Assembly (NCBI RefSeq): GCF_014237835.1
Contig: NZ_JACJVI010000021.1
Coordinates: 1-64,000, forward strand
Length of the DNA: 64,000 nt
Direction of reading: 5' to 3'
From: Rhizobium sp. AQ_MP
Lineage (GTDB): Bacteria > Pseudomonadota > Alphaproteobacteria > Rhizobiales > Rhizobiaceae
Within the stretch, counting starts at the first letter, position 1; each line of letters opens with the position of its first letter. Of this stretch, positions 34,847 to 43,396 are shown one piece after another. Under the pieces are notes generated by a model that was not told the DNA's origin, made no database searches, and saw only the letters and a list, made by a program, of their open reading frames with translations. Made by a program: the position numbers and the translations under genes.

Positions 34847-35731
34847 ATGACGAGCTATGTTTTGACCGTATCCTGCCAGTCCACTCGCGGCATCGTGGCT
34901 GCGATTTCGGGTTATCTTGCCGAGCAGGGCTGCAACATCGTCGATAGTTCGCAGTTCGACGATCTCCACACCGGCCACTTCTTCATGCGCGTCTCCTTCA
35001 TCTCGGAGGGAGGCGTGACGCAAGCCAAGCTGGACAAGGGTTTCGTGGCCGTCGCCGAGAAGTTCGGCATGAACTGGAACCTCTATGACGCGGCCCAGCG
35101 CATGAAGGTGCTCCTGATGGTATCGCGCTTCGGCCACTGCCTGAACGACCTGCTCTATCGCTGGAAGATCGGCGCGCTCCCGATCGATATCGTCGGCGTC
35201 GTCTCGAACCACTTCGACTACCAGAAGGTCGTCGTCAACCACGACATCCCCTTCCACCACATCAAGGTGACGAAGGAAAACAAGCCCGATGCCGAGGCCC
35301 GGATCATGGATCTGGTCGATCAGACCGGGACCGAACTGATCGTTCTCGCGCGCTACATGCAGGTGCTCTCCGACGACATGTGCCGCAAGATGTCCGGCAA
35401 GATCATCAACATCCACCACTCCTTCCTGCCGTCCTTCAAGGGTGCCAATCCCTACAAGCAGGCCTTCGAGCGTGGCGTCAAGCTGATCGGCGCGACCGCC
35501 CACTACGTCACGGCTGACCTCGATGAAGGCCCGATCATCGAGCAGGACGTTGCCCGCATCACCCACGCGCAGTCGGCAGAGGACTATGTCTCGATCGGCC
35601 GCGACGTTGAAAGCCAGGTACTGGCGCGAGCGATCCACGCCCACATCCACCACCGCACCTTCATCAACGGCAACCGGACTGTCGTCTTCCCGGCAAGCCC
35701 GGGCTCCTACGCCTCCGAGCGCATGGGCTGA
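34847..35731 (+). CDS. purU: Formyltetrahydrofolate deformylase
   Basis: 294 residues from the ATG at 34847; the open frame extends to 34769, but this start gives the standard MTSYVLTVSCQSTRGIVAAI opening. Residues 1-85 are an ACT domain that senses methionine/glycine in the family; residues ~95-290 are the formyl-transferase fold with the active-site triad embedded in GVVSNH, NIHHSFLPSFKGANPY (His and Asn) and GATAHYVTADLDEGPIIEQD (Asp). It hydrolyses 10-formyl-THF to formate and THF, balancing one-carbon pools. A terminator follows. Confidence 0.96.
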   Translation: MTSYVLTVSCQSTRGIVAAISGYLAEQGCNIVDSSQFDDLHTGHFFMRVSFISEGGVTQAKLDKGFVAVAEKFGMNWNLYDAAQRMKVLLMVSRFGHCLNDLLYRWKIGALPIDIVGVVSNHFDYQKVVVNHDIPFHHIKVTKENKPDAEARIMDLVDQTGTELIVLARYMQVLSDDMCRKMSGKIINIHHSFLPSFKGANPYKQAFERGVKLIGATAHYVTADLDEGPIIEQDVARITHAQSAEDYVSIGRDVESQVLARAIHAHIHHRTFINGNRTVVFPASPGSYASERMG

Positions 35732-35738
35732 ACCAGAC

Positions 35739-35765
35739 AAGGGCGCCGCAAAGGGCGCCCTTCGT
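35739..35765 (+). terminator. Terminator of purU
   Basis: AAGGGCGCC-GCAAAG-GGCGCCCTT, a perfect 9-bp stem, followed by CGTCT with few T residues. It lies 8 bases after the stop codon. A palindromic terminator is likely, though the T-tract is poor. Confidence 0.78.
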
Positions 35766-35846
35766 CTATCAACGGAAATCCGGTCCGGGATAGACGCAAA
35801 ACGAAGCTCTGCTAATGTCCCGACATGATTCTCCGGGAGAAAATGT

Positions 35847-38774
35847 ATGGCCGAATCGGCTCTGCTTCAGCGCACTGAATTGCCGCGCCCCAATGTCTCG
35901 CTCGCTGACGCCAAGATCATCTTCAATGAGTTCTATGGCTTTAGCGGTTCTATCCGGGAGTTGGGCAGCCAGCAGGATCGAAATTTCCTCATCGACACGG
36001 GCGAAGAACGCTTGGTTCTGAAAGTGACCCGCGCGCAATATCCGCAGCAGGAACTGGATGCCCAGAACCGGGCCATGGAGCATCTACGCAATCTCGATAT
36101 CGGTTTGCGTGTGCCCGAACCGATCCCCGCACTGACCGGTGAGTACATCCCGCAGATCGAGGTCGGCGGCGAATACTACTGGATCCGGCTTCTGTCCTAC
36201 CTCGATGGCCAACCGCTCACTCGCCAGAAATACCTTGCGCCAGAGGTCGTCGCGTCCTTCGGCGATGTGGTGGCGCGGGTTGCAAGCGGGTTGAAGGACT
36301 TCCGTCACAGCGGGCTCGAGCGCGAGCTGCAATGGGACCTTCGCCGGGCGGGACCGGTTGCCCTGCATCTCCTGAAATCGGTTTCGGACGAGAAACAGCG
36401 GGACCGGATCGCCAAGGCGATGATCGTGGCCGTCAAGCGCCTGCAGCCGCTGGCGTCAGCGCTGCGCATTCAGCCAATCCATCACGACATCACCGACGAC
36501 AACATAGTGGCAACTCCGAATGCCACGGGCCGGCTCCTTCCCGACGGCGTCATCGATTTCGGCGACGTTCTCTACGGCTGGCTGGTTGCAGATCTGGCCG
36601 TCACCTGCGCTGCCCTGCTGCATCACGCCGATGGCGACCCCTTCTTCATTCTCCCGGCCGTTAAAGCCTTCCACGCGCACTACCCGCTGAACGAGGCGGA
36701 ACTGAAGGCGCTCTGGCCCCTGATCGTCGCGCGCGCCGGTGTGCTGGTCGCAAGCAGCGAGCAACAACTGTCCATCGATCCCGACAATGACTATGTGCTT
36801 AGTAACATCGAGCACGAGCGAACGATTTTCGAGGTCGCGACATCGGTCCCCTATCCGCTGATGGAAGCAGCCATCATGGACGCCGCGGGCATGCTTGCCG
36901 AACCGCCTGAATTCTCGGTTTCCCATCCGCTACTCCCGTCACTCGCACCCGCAGATTTCCGGCTGACGGACTTGACGGTCACCAGTCCGGATCTGCCCCG
37001 GGACAGTTGGAGCGATCAGGAAATCGACTGGAAGCTCCTTGCCCGCGCGGCCATGGAAACCGGTGTCGCCTCGACGCGTTATGGTGAGTTCCGGCTGTCA
37101 TACACCAAGCCACGGTCTTCGACCCCGCCCGCAACCTTTGCACTGCACATCGATGTTTGCCTTCCGAGCGGAACTGAAGCATTCGCCCCGTTCGATGCAA
37201 AGATCATGATGGATGGCCATCATCTGATCCTGACATCACCCGATATCTCACTGCATCTGGATGGTATCGACTGCAGTCTCGATGACGGTGCAAGCGTGGC
37301 AGCGGGCGATCGGATCGGCAAGATTGCGGGCGCCGCGGGAGGTGTGGGAGGCCTGCGCATCCAGCTTTGCCGTGATCCGGACCTCGTTCCGCCGCTCTTT
37401 GCAAAGCCTCAGCAAAGCCACATCTGGTCCCGCATCTCCCCCTCCCCGTCACGCCTCCTCGGCGTTGGCGTTGACGCACCCCAGCTTGAGAGCCAGGACT
37501 TGCTTCAGCGGCGCCGCAAGAGCTTCGCAAAGCCGCAGAAGAACTATTATGCCGATCCGCCACAGATCGAGCGCGGCTGGAAAGAGCATCTCTTCGACGT
37601 CAAGGGCCGCGCCTATCTCGACATGGTCAACAACGTCACGATCCTGGGCCACGGCCATCCGCGCCTTGCCGATGCGGTCGGCAGACAATGGGCGATGCTC
37701 AACACCAATTCGCGCTTCCACTATGCGGCAGTCGTCGAGTTTTCCGAACGCCTGGCCTCTCTTGCGCCTGAAGGCCTGGATACGGTCTTTCTGGTAAACT
37801 CGGGCTCGGAGGCCGTGGATCTCGCTTTGCGTCTCGCCTGGGCCCATAGCGGACGTCGCAACATTGTGAGCCTGCTTGAGGCCTATCACGGCTGGACGGT
37901 GGCCAGCGACGCGGTCTCGACCTCCATCGCCGACAACCCGCGCGCGCTCGAAACGCGTCCGGACTGGGTCCATCCCGTGCTCTCGCCCAACACCTATCGA
38001 GGCAAGTACCGTGGTGACGGAGCGACGGATGGCTATGTCCAGGCCGTCATCGAAAAGATCGCCGAGATCGAGAATGCCGGCGGACAGCTTGGCGGCTTCA
38101 TCGCCGAAAGTGTCTACGGCAATGCAGGAGGCATTCCGCTTCCGCCCGGTTACCTGAAGGATGTCTACGCGCTGGTACGCGCCCGCGGCGGCCTGTGCAT
38201 CGCCGACGAAGTGCAGGTCGGTTACGGACGTCTCGGCCATCACTTCTGGGGCTTCGAACAGCAGGGCGTGGTGCCAGACATCATCACAACCGCCAAGGGC
38301 ATGGGCAACGGTCAACCGCTCGGCGTGGTCATCACCCGCCGTGAGATCGCCGACAGCCTGGAGAAGGAAGGCTACTTCTTCTCCTCGTCCGGCGGCAGCC
38401 CGGTGAGCTGTGTCGTTGGCATGACCGTGCTCGACATCATGCGGGACGAGAAGTTGCAGGAGAATGCCAGAGACGTGGGGGATCATCTCAAGGCACGCCT
38501 TGAGGCATTGGGCCAGCGCTTTTCGATCGTCGGTGCCGTGCACGGCATGGGGCTCTATCTCGGCCTGGAATTCGTCCGCGATCGCGAAACCCTGGCGCCG
38601 GCCACCGAAGAGACGGCAGCGATCTGTGATCGCCTTCTTGATCTCGGCGTCATCATGCAACCGACCGGCGACCATCTTAACGTTTTGAAAATAAAACCGC
38701 CGCTCTGCCTGGCCTGGGAAAGCGCAGATTACTTTGTCGACATGCTGGAGAAGGTGCTTTCCGACGGCTGGTGA
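35847..38774 (+). CDS. Hydroxylysine-kinase-like / degenerate LytM / phospholyase (AGXT2L-type) fusion protein
   Basis: 975 residues, three parts. Residues ~25-350: an APH-like kinase with HHDITDDN (catalytic Asp) and VIDFGDVLYG (metal Asp). Residues ~400-540: a LytM/M23-like segment (HIDVCLPSGTEAFAPFDA, then GASVAAGDRIGKIAG) in which the final HxH metal motif is replaced by GLRIQL, so it is probably inactive. Residues ~555-975: a class III PLP enzyme with NSGSEAVDLALRLAW, LCIADEVQVGYGR and Schiff-base Lys in TTAKGMGNGQPLG, close to AGXT2L1/2. In humans the separate kinase and lyase (HYKK, PHYKPL) degrade 5-hydroxylysine to aminoadipate semialdehyde. The nearby amaB gene, which consumes that product, supports a similar role; phosphoethanolamine is the alternative substrate. 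Confidence 0.85.
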   Translation: MAESALLQRTELPRPNVSLADAKIIFNEFYGFSGSIRELGSQQDRNFLIDTGEERLVLKVTRAQYPQQELDAQNRAMEHLRNLDIGLRVPEPIPALTGEYIPQIEVGGEYYWIRLLSYLDGQPLTRQKYLAPEVVASFGDVVARVASGLKDFRHSGLERELQWDLRRAGPVALHLLKSVSDEKQRDRIAKAMIVAVKRLQPLASALRIQPIHHDITDDNIVATPNATGRLLPDGVIDFGDVLYGWLVADLAVTCAALLHHADGDPFFILPAVKAFHAHYPLNEAELKALWPLIVARAGVLVASSEQQLSIDPDNDYVLSNIEHERTIFEVATSVPYPLMEAAIMDAAGMLAEPPEFSVSHPLLPSLAPADFRLTDLTVTSPDLPRDSWSDQEIDWKLLARAAMETGVASTRYGEFRLSYTKPRSSTPPATFALHIDVCLPSGTEAFAPFDAKIMMDGHHLILTSPDISLHLDGIDCSLDDGASVAAGDRIGKIAGAAGGVGGLRIQLCRDPDLVPPLFAKPQQSHIWSRISPSPSRLLGVGVDAPQLESQDLLQRRRKSFAKPQKNYYADPPQIERGWKEHLFDVKGRAYLDMVNNVTILGHGHPRLADAVGRQWAMLNTNSRFHYAAVVEFSERLASLAPEGLDTVFLVNSGSEAVDLALRLAWAHSGRRNIVSLLEAYHGWTVASDAVSTSIADNPRALETRPDWVHPVLSPNTYRGKYRGDGATDGYVQAVIEKIAEIENAGGQLGGFIAESVYGNAGGIPLPPGYLKDVYALVRARGGLCIADEVQVGYGRLGHHFWGFEQQGVVPDIITTAKGMGNGQPLGVVITRREIADSLEKEGYFFSSSGGSPVSCVVGMTVLDIMRDEKLQENARDVGDHLKARLEALGQRFSIVGAVHGMGLYLGLEFVRDRETLAPATEETAAICDRLLDLGVIMQPTGDHLNVLKIKPPLCLAWESADYFVDMLEKVLSDGW

Positions 38775-38936
38775 TGGAATGCACAAACATCACCAGCGCC
38801 CTAACGGGAAGCGCCGAAACCCGATCTGGCTGTAAAGAAACTGCAAAGCCCAAATCTGGGTAGACTAAATGGCCGCTTCACAGCGTTTTGAAGAGTGGTC
38901 TATCTTCGGACAGAAATGAACGCCGAAGGAAGTCAC

Positions 38937-39344
38937 ATGCCCACCATACCGGAGCAAATCGCCAGTCATCTGCTGATCTGGGCTGTCGCTCTGTTCATCC
39001 TCAAGCATCTGCTGGCCGACTTTCTTCTGCAGACCAGCTGGATGGCCATGGGCAAGGAACGCCGCGAAGGGTGGCTTGCGCCGCTCTTCGCCCATATCGC
39101 CGTTCATGCGGCGGGAACGCTGCTGATTTCCCTCTTGATGGCGCCAATGCTCGCCTGGCTGGCACTGGTCGATCTAGTCGTGCACGGCGCGATCGATCGG
39201 GCCAAGACAAGCCTGCAGGGCCGCTATCGGTTCAAGGTCGATCAGGCCGCATACTGGTGGCTCTTTGGTACCGATCAGACCCTCCACCATCTGACCCACC
39301 TGGTATTCGCAGTCTGGATTGCAGCAGCGGCAAGTCTGCCCTGA
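38937..39344 (+). CDS. DUF3307 membrane protein
   Basis: 135 residues from the ATG at 38937, which has a GAAGGA site upstream; a GTG at 38895 is also in frame. About four hydrophobic segments with conserved-looking histidines and aspartates: LFILKHLLADFLLQTSWM, PLFAHIAVHAAGTLL, DLVVHGAIDRAK and DQTLHHLTHLVF. This matches the DUF3307 family of inner-membrane proteins of unknown function; the His/Asp pairs inside helices could bind a metal. It lies between the fusion gene and a convergent LysR gene and has no evident link to lysine metabolism. Confidence 0.8.
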   Translation: MPTIPEQIASHLLIWAVALFILKHLLADFLLQTSWMAMGKERREGWLAPLFAHIAVHAAGTLLISLLMAPMLAWLALVDLVVHGAIDRAKTSLQGRYRFKVDQAAYWWLFGTDQTLHHLTHLVFAVWIAAAASLP

Positions 39345-39354
39345 CCGTCACCAC

Positions 39355-40254
39355 TCAGCTGCGGGCGAGTTCTCTGACGATCCAGTCCCTGAAGACGACA
39401 AGCGGCGGATAGGCTGCCCGCTCGCGCGGGAAAGCGAGATAGTAACGCTGCGCACTGCGTATCGGGCGGTCAACCGCCGGCACCAGCTCGCCGCGTTTCA
39501 GCTCATCCTGGATCAGGAAGGTCGGCAAGAGCGCCACACCTAACCCACCGATTGCCGCCTGGGATGCGGTGGCGAACTGGTCGAACAGCATGCCATGCAC
39601 GCTGGCAAAGGCGACGCCCGTTTCGGTGAACCAGCGCTCCCAGGCATCGGGCCGCGTCGTCAGGTGCAGGAGCGACACATCAACCAGGTCGGCAGGTGCC
39701 TCGATCCCGTTGGCACGCTTGAAGTCCGGGCTGCAGGCCGGAATCGTCTCCTCCTGCATCAACAGCGTCAGCTCCGCACCCGGCCATACAGGATCACCGA
39801 AGTGGATGGCGGCATCAATCGAATCCAGTCGGAAATCAAAGGGCGAGAGACGGGTCACCAGGTTGATGGTAATCCCGGGATTTGCGGCCAGGAACTGCCC
39901 GAGACGCGGAGCGAGCCACCGCGCGCCAAACGTCGGCAGGATCGCGAGATTGAGTGTCCCACCATGGGGATTGGCCCGGAGATTGAGGGAGGCACTGGAT
40001 ATGCGCCTCAGCGCCTCCCGGATCTCGCGGGCATAGCTGTCACCGGCGACCGTCAACCGGATCGTCTGCCGCTCCCGGAGAAAGAGTTCAACGCCAAGCT
40101 GGCTTTCCAATGCCTTGATCTGGCGACTGACCGCACTCTGCGTCAGATCAAGCTCGCGAGCGGCAGCCGTGATGCTGCCGGTGCGCGCGGCAGCCTCGAA
40201 CGCGGTCAGCAGCGACAACGACGGCAGGAATCGACGGGCGGCGAGCATGGTCAT
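39355..40254 (-). CDS. LysR-family regulator, GcvA-type (likely of the pipecolate/AASA genes)
   Basis: 299 residues. HTH at ~12-40 (FEAAARTGSITAAARELDLT, then QSAVSRQIKALESQLGVELF), then the GcvA-type effector domain (LNLAILPTFGARWLAPRLGQ). It is divergent from an FAD oxidase and amaB, the classical position for a LysR activator of a catabolic operon. It is strikingly similar in sequence to the LysR at 56580-57491, which sits next to glutaryl-CoA dehydrogenase (both share LAILPTFG-RWL-PR, FDF and a W-PG motif in the effector domain), so the two probably sense related lysine-pathway metabolites. The inducer is not readable from sequence. Confidence 0.9.
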   Translation of the reverse strand: MTMLAARRFLPSLSLLTAFEAAARTGSITAAARELDLTQSAVSRQIKALESQLGVELFLRERQTIRLTVAGDSYAREIREALRRISSASLNLRANPHGGTLNLAILPTFGARWLAPRLGQFLAANPGITINLVTRLSPFDFRLDSIDAAIHFGDPVWPGAELTLLMQEETIPACSPDFKRANGIEAPADLVDVSLLHLTTRPDAWERWFTETGVAFASVHGMLFDQFATASQAAIGGLGVALLPTFLIQDELKRGELVPAVDRPIRSAQRYYLAFPRERAAYPPLVVFRDWIVRELARS

Positions 40255-40410
40255 GCCTTCCGGGAATGATCTCTTGAGAATTTATCGCTGGAATGGCGTA
40301 GAACGCTCTTCTAGAAAACTCAAGACTGTACGGGGCGGAATGATATCGGGTGTCAAGCCATGCCCGGATAAGCCTCCCCGGCACGATTGCGAGAGCCCCG
40401 AGGTCACATC
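40255..40410. promoter_or_regulatory. Divergent promoter region, LysR / FAD oxidase
   Basis: 156 bases between divergent genes. It contains CTTGAG (40273-40278) and CTCAAG (40319-40324) as widely spaced inverted arms with the palindrome TTCTAGAA (40309-40316) between them. LysR regulators usually bind such a region at a T-N11-A site. The exact operator is not certain. Confidence 0.4.
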
Positions 40411-41694
40411 ATGCAAGACGATCCGCGCTCCCACGGTCTTTGGGAAAAGACGGCGCCGGCTGCACCGCAGACGACGTCGCTCAATGGTGCGTTGAAAGCC
40501 GATGTCGTGATCGTCGGTGGCGGCTATACCGGCCTTTCCGCAGCCCTTCATCTTGCTGAAGCGGGCACCAGCGTCATCCTTCTCGAAGCAAAAGAGATCG
40601 GCTTTGGCGGTGCAGGCCGCAATGTCGGCCTGATCAATGCCGGCATGTGGGTCATGCCCGACGATCTTCCAGGCGAGCTCGGCCCAGTCTACGGGGAGAG
40701 GCTGCTGGACCTGCTCGGCAACGGTCCTCGCACCGTTATGGACCTGATCGATCGCCACGGCATCGAATGCGAGCTTGAGCGGCAGGGCACGCTGCATTGC
40801 GCCGTCGGCAACGCTGGGCGCAAGGAAATCGAAGCAAGAGCAGAGCAGTGGCAGCGCCGCGGTGCGCCGGTGGAACTGCTCGACGAAGCCGAGACCGAGC
40901 GAAAGATCGCCACACGCGCCTACCAGGGCGCCCTGCTCGACCGCCGTGCCGGTACGCTGCAGCCGCTCGCCTACGCCCGCGGCCTTGCCCATGCCGCAGC
41001 AAAGGCCGGTGCAATTCTCTACACGGCGAGCCCGGTCGAGAGCTACGCCAAAGCGGCGGATGGCTGGCAGGTCCGGACATCCGAAGGCAGCGTCGATGCC
41101 CAATGGATCGTCGTGGCAACCGATGCCTATAGCCACGGCCCCTTCGCCGCCGTGCGCGAGGAGCAGGTTCACCTGCCCTACTTCAACTTCGCCACCGTCC
41201 CCTTGAGCGACAACCTGCGTAAGTCGATACTGACAGAGCGCCAGGGCTGCTGGGACACCAAGGAGGTTCTCTCCTCCTTCCGCATGGACAAGGCCGGCCG
41301 CATGGTTTTCGGCAGTGTTGGCGCCCTACGCGGCACGGGTCTGTCAATCCACCGGTCCTGGGCACGGCGTGCGCTGAAGGCGATCTTCCCACAGATCGGC
41401 GACATCGCCTTCGAAAGCGAATGGTATGGGCAGATCGGCATGACCACCAATGCGCTGCCGCGCTTCCACAAATTTGCACCCGGCGTCATCGGCTTCTCCG
41501 GGTACAACGGCCGCGGCATTTCCCCGGGCACCGTCTTCGGCAAAACCATAGCCAGCCATATCCTTGGCCAGATGTCAGAGGACGAGTTGCCCCTGCCGCT
41601 TACCGATCCACAAGCACCAGCCTTCCGCACCCTGAAGGAAGCATGGTACGAGGCCGGGGCCCAGGTGGCGCACCTGGCCGGCGCACGATTTTGA
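40411..41694 (+). CDS. FAD-dependent amino acid oxidase, L-pipecolate oxidase-like (AmaA)
   Basis: 427 residues from the ATG at 40411; a TTG at 40387 is in frame. DAO/DadA-type flavoprotein: dinucleotide motif VVIVGGGYTGLSAALHLAEA (~residues 30-50), the second FAD motif GFGGAGRNVGLINAG, and the C-terminal GVIGFSGYNGRGISPGTVFG FAD-loop. Enzymes of this type oxidise secondary amines such as L-pipecolate or gamma-glutamylputrescine. The gene downstream is an antiquitin-type aldehyde dehydrogenase, the pairing found for AmaA-AmaB in Pseudomonas putida lysine degradation, so pipecolate oxidase is favoured. Gamma-glutamylputrescine or sarcosine-type oxidase remains possible. Confidence 0.8.
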   Translation: MQDDPRSHGLWEKTAPAAPQTTSLNGALKADVVIVGGGYTGLSAALHLAEAGTSVILLEAKEIGFGGAGRNVGLINAGMWVMPDDLPGELGPVYGERLLDLLGNGPRTVMDLIDRHGIECELERQGTLHCAVGNAGRKEIEARAEQWQRRGAPVELLDEAETERKIATRAYQGALLDRRAGTLQPLAYARGLAHAAAKAGAILYTASPVESYAKAADGWQVRTSEGSVDAQWIVVATDAYSHGPFAAVREEQVHLPYFNFATVPLSDNLRKSILTERQGCWDTKEVLSSFRMDKAGRMVFGSVGALRGTGLSIHRSWARRALKAIFPQIGDIAFESEWYGQIGMTTNALPRFHKFAPGVIGFSGYNGRGISPGTVFGKTIASHILGQMSEDELPLPLTDPQAPAFRTLKEAWYEAGAQVAHLAGARF

Positions 41695-41732
41695 ACGAAC
41701 AAGAACCAGGTAGACCTGACGGAAGGACCACC

Positions 41733-43274
41733 ATGACCCTCGCCACTCTCAAGTTTTCGGCCGAAACGGCATCGCTGATGGCAAGCTTCGGCGTCGACGC
41801 CAAGGCGCTCTCCGGCGGCACGCTTTCGGTTCGTTCGCCGATCAACGGCGAGACCATTGCAGCCGTCGCCGAAATCTCTGCCGACGACACCCGCAAGGCG
41901 ATCGATGCGGCCCACAAGGCCTTCCTCGAATGGCGCCTCGTGCCTGCCCCGCAGCGTGGTGAACTGATCCGCCTGCTTGGCGAGGAACTGCGCGCGGCCA
42001 AGACCGAACTCGGTCGCCTCGTCTCCATCGAGGTCGGCAAGATCACCTCCGAAGGCCTGGGCGAAGTCCAGGAAATGATCGACATCTGCGATTTCGCCGT
42101 TGGCCTCTCCCGCCAGCTCTACGGCCTGACGATCGCGACCGAACGCGCCGAACACCGCATGATGGAAACCTGGCACCCGCTCGGCGTCACCGGCATCATC
42201 TCGGCCTTCAACTTCCCCGTCGCCGTCTGGTCATGGAATGCCGCACTTGCGCTCGTCTGCGGCAACTCGACGATCTGGAAGCCGTCGGAAAAGACCCCGC
42301 TCACTGCCATCGCCACCCAGGCCATCTTCGAGAAGGCCGTAAAACGCTACAACGCTCAGGGCGGCAAGGCGCCTGCAAACCTCTCGACGCTTCTGATTGG
42401 CGGCCGTGACATCGGCGAGATCCTCGTCGATCACCCGAAGGTCCCGTTGATCTCGGCGACTGGCTCCACCGCCATGGGCCGCGCCGTCGGTCCGCGTGTC
42501 GCCGCCCGCTTCGGCCGCTCGATCCTCGAACTCGGCGGCAACAATGCCGCCATCGTCGGCTCGACCGCCGATCTCGACCTGACGCTGCGCGGCGTCGCCT
42601 TCGCAGCCATGGGCACCGCCGGCCAGCGCTGCACCACGCTGCGTCGTCTCTTCGTGCATGAAAGCGTCTACGACACGCTGGTTCCGCGCCTCATCAAGGC
42701 CTATCGCTCGGTCACCATCGGCAATCCGCTGGAAGCCGGCAATCTGATCGGGCCGCTGATCGACAAGGGCTCCTTCGACCGTATGCACCACGCGCTTGAG
42801 GCCGCAAAGGCCAATGGCGGCAAGGTCCATGGCGGTGACCGCGTGCGCGCCGACGAGGCGGCCGACGCCTTCTACGTGCGCCCAGCCCTTGTCGAGATGC
42901 CAGAGCAATGCGGCCCGGTCGTAGAGGAGACCTTCGCGCCGATCCTCTACGTCATCAAATATACGAATTTCGACGACGCCCTGGCGCTGAACAACGACGT
43001 GCCGCAGGGTCTCTCCTCGTCGATCTTCACCAACGACATCCGCGAGGCGGAAGCCTTCGTCTCCGATCGCGGTTCGGATTGCGGCATCGCCAACGTGAAC
43101 ATCGGCCCGTCGGGTGCAGAAATCGGCGGCGCCTTCGGTGGCGAGAAGGAAACCGGCGGCGGCCGCGAATCCGGCTCCGACAGCTGGAAGGCCTATATGC
43201 GCCGCCAGACCAATACCGTGAACTACGGTCGCACCCTGCCGCTCGCCCAGGGCGTCAAGTTCGACATCGAGTGA
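41733..43274 (+). CDS. amaB: L-aminoadipate-semialdehyde dehydrogenase (antiquitin/ALDH7 family)
   Basis: 513 residues from the ATG at 41733, with GGAAGG upstream; the frame is open to 41421 inside the oxidase gene, but that part is a shadow. ALDH7 signatures: GVTGIISAFNFPVAVWSWNA, LELGGNNAAIVGSTADLDLT with the base Glu, catalytic C300 in TAGQRCTTLRRLFV, and NVNIGPSGAEIGGAFGGEKE near the C-terminus. It oxidises aminoadipate semialdehyde (in equilibrium with piperideine-6-carboxylate) to 2-aminoadipate. It lies 38 bases after the oxidase gene in the same operon, and a terminator follows. It could also consume the product of the 975-residue fusion enzyme. Confidence 0.92.
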   Translation: MTLATLKFSAETASLMASFGVDAKALSGGTLSVRSPINGETIAAVAEISADDTRKAIDAAHKAFLEWRLVPAPQRGELIRLLGEELRAAKTELGRLVSIEVGKITSEGLGEVQEMIDICDFAVGLSRQLYGLTIATERAEHRMMETWHPLGVTGIISAFNFPVAVWSWNAALALVCGNSTIWKPSEKTPLTAIATQAIFEKAVKRYNAQGGKAPANLSTLLIGGRDIGEILVDHPKVPLISATGSTAMGRAVGPRVAARFGRSILELGGNNAAIVGSTADLDLTLRGVAFAAMGTAGQRCTTLRRLFVHESVYDTLVPRLIKAYRSVTIGNPLEAGNLIGPLIDKGSFDRMHHALEAAKANGGKVHGGDRVRADEAADAFYVRPALVEMPEQCGPVVEETFAPILYVIKYTNFDDALALNNDVPQGLSSSIFTNDIREAEAFVSDRGSDCGIANVNIGPSGAEIGGAFGGEKETGGGRESGSDSWKAYMRRQTNTVNYGRTLPLAQGVKFDIE

Positions 43275-43280
43275 ACGGCG

Positions 43281-43312
43281 AAGGGCCGGTGGCAATGCGC
43301 CGGCCCTTGATT
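43281..43312 (+). terminator. Terminator of the oxidase-amaB operon
   Basis: AAGGGCCGG-10 bases-CCGGCCCTT, a perfect 9-bp stem just after the amaB stop, followed by GATTCT. Confidence 0.8.
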
Positions 43313-43396
43313 CTGCGACAAAGGTCCATGTGCCCGGCACTGGCCTTTGGCCTGTGAATTTGTGAAGCTGCGGCAACCGTCAGATGTGGGGGATGC

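Noticed and set aside
34409..35740. 443-codon minus-strand ORF antisense to purU
   Set aside because: Antisense shadow; purU has intact ACT and formyltransferase motifs.
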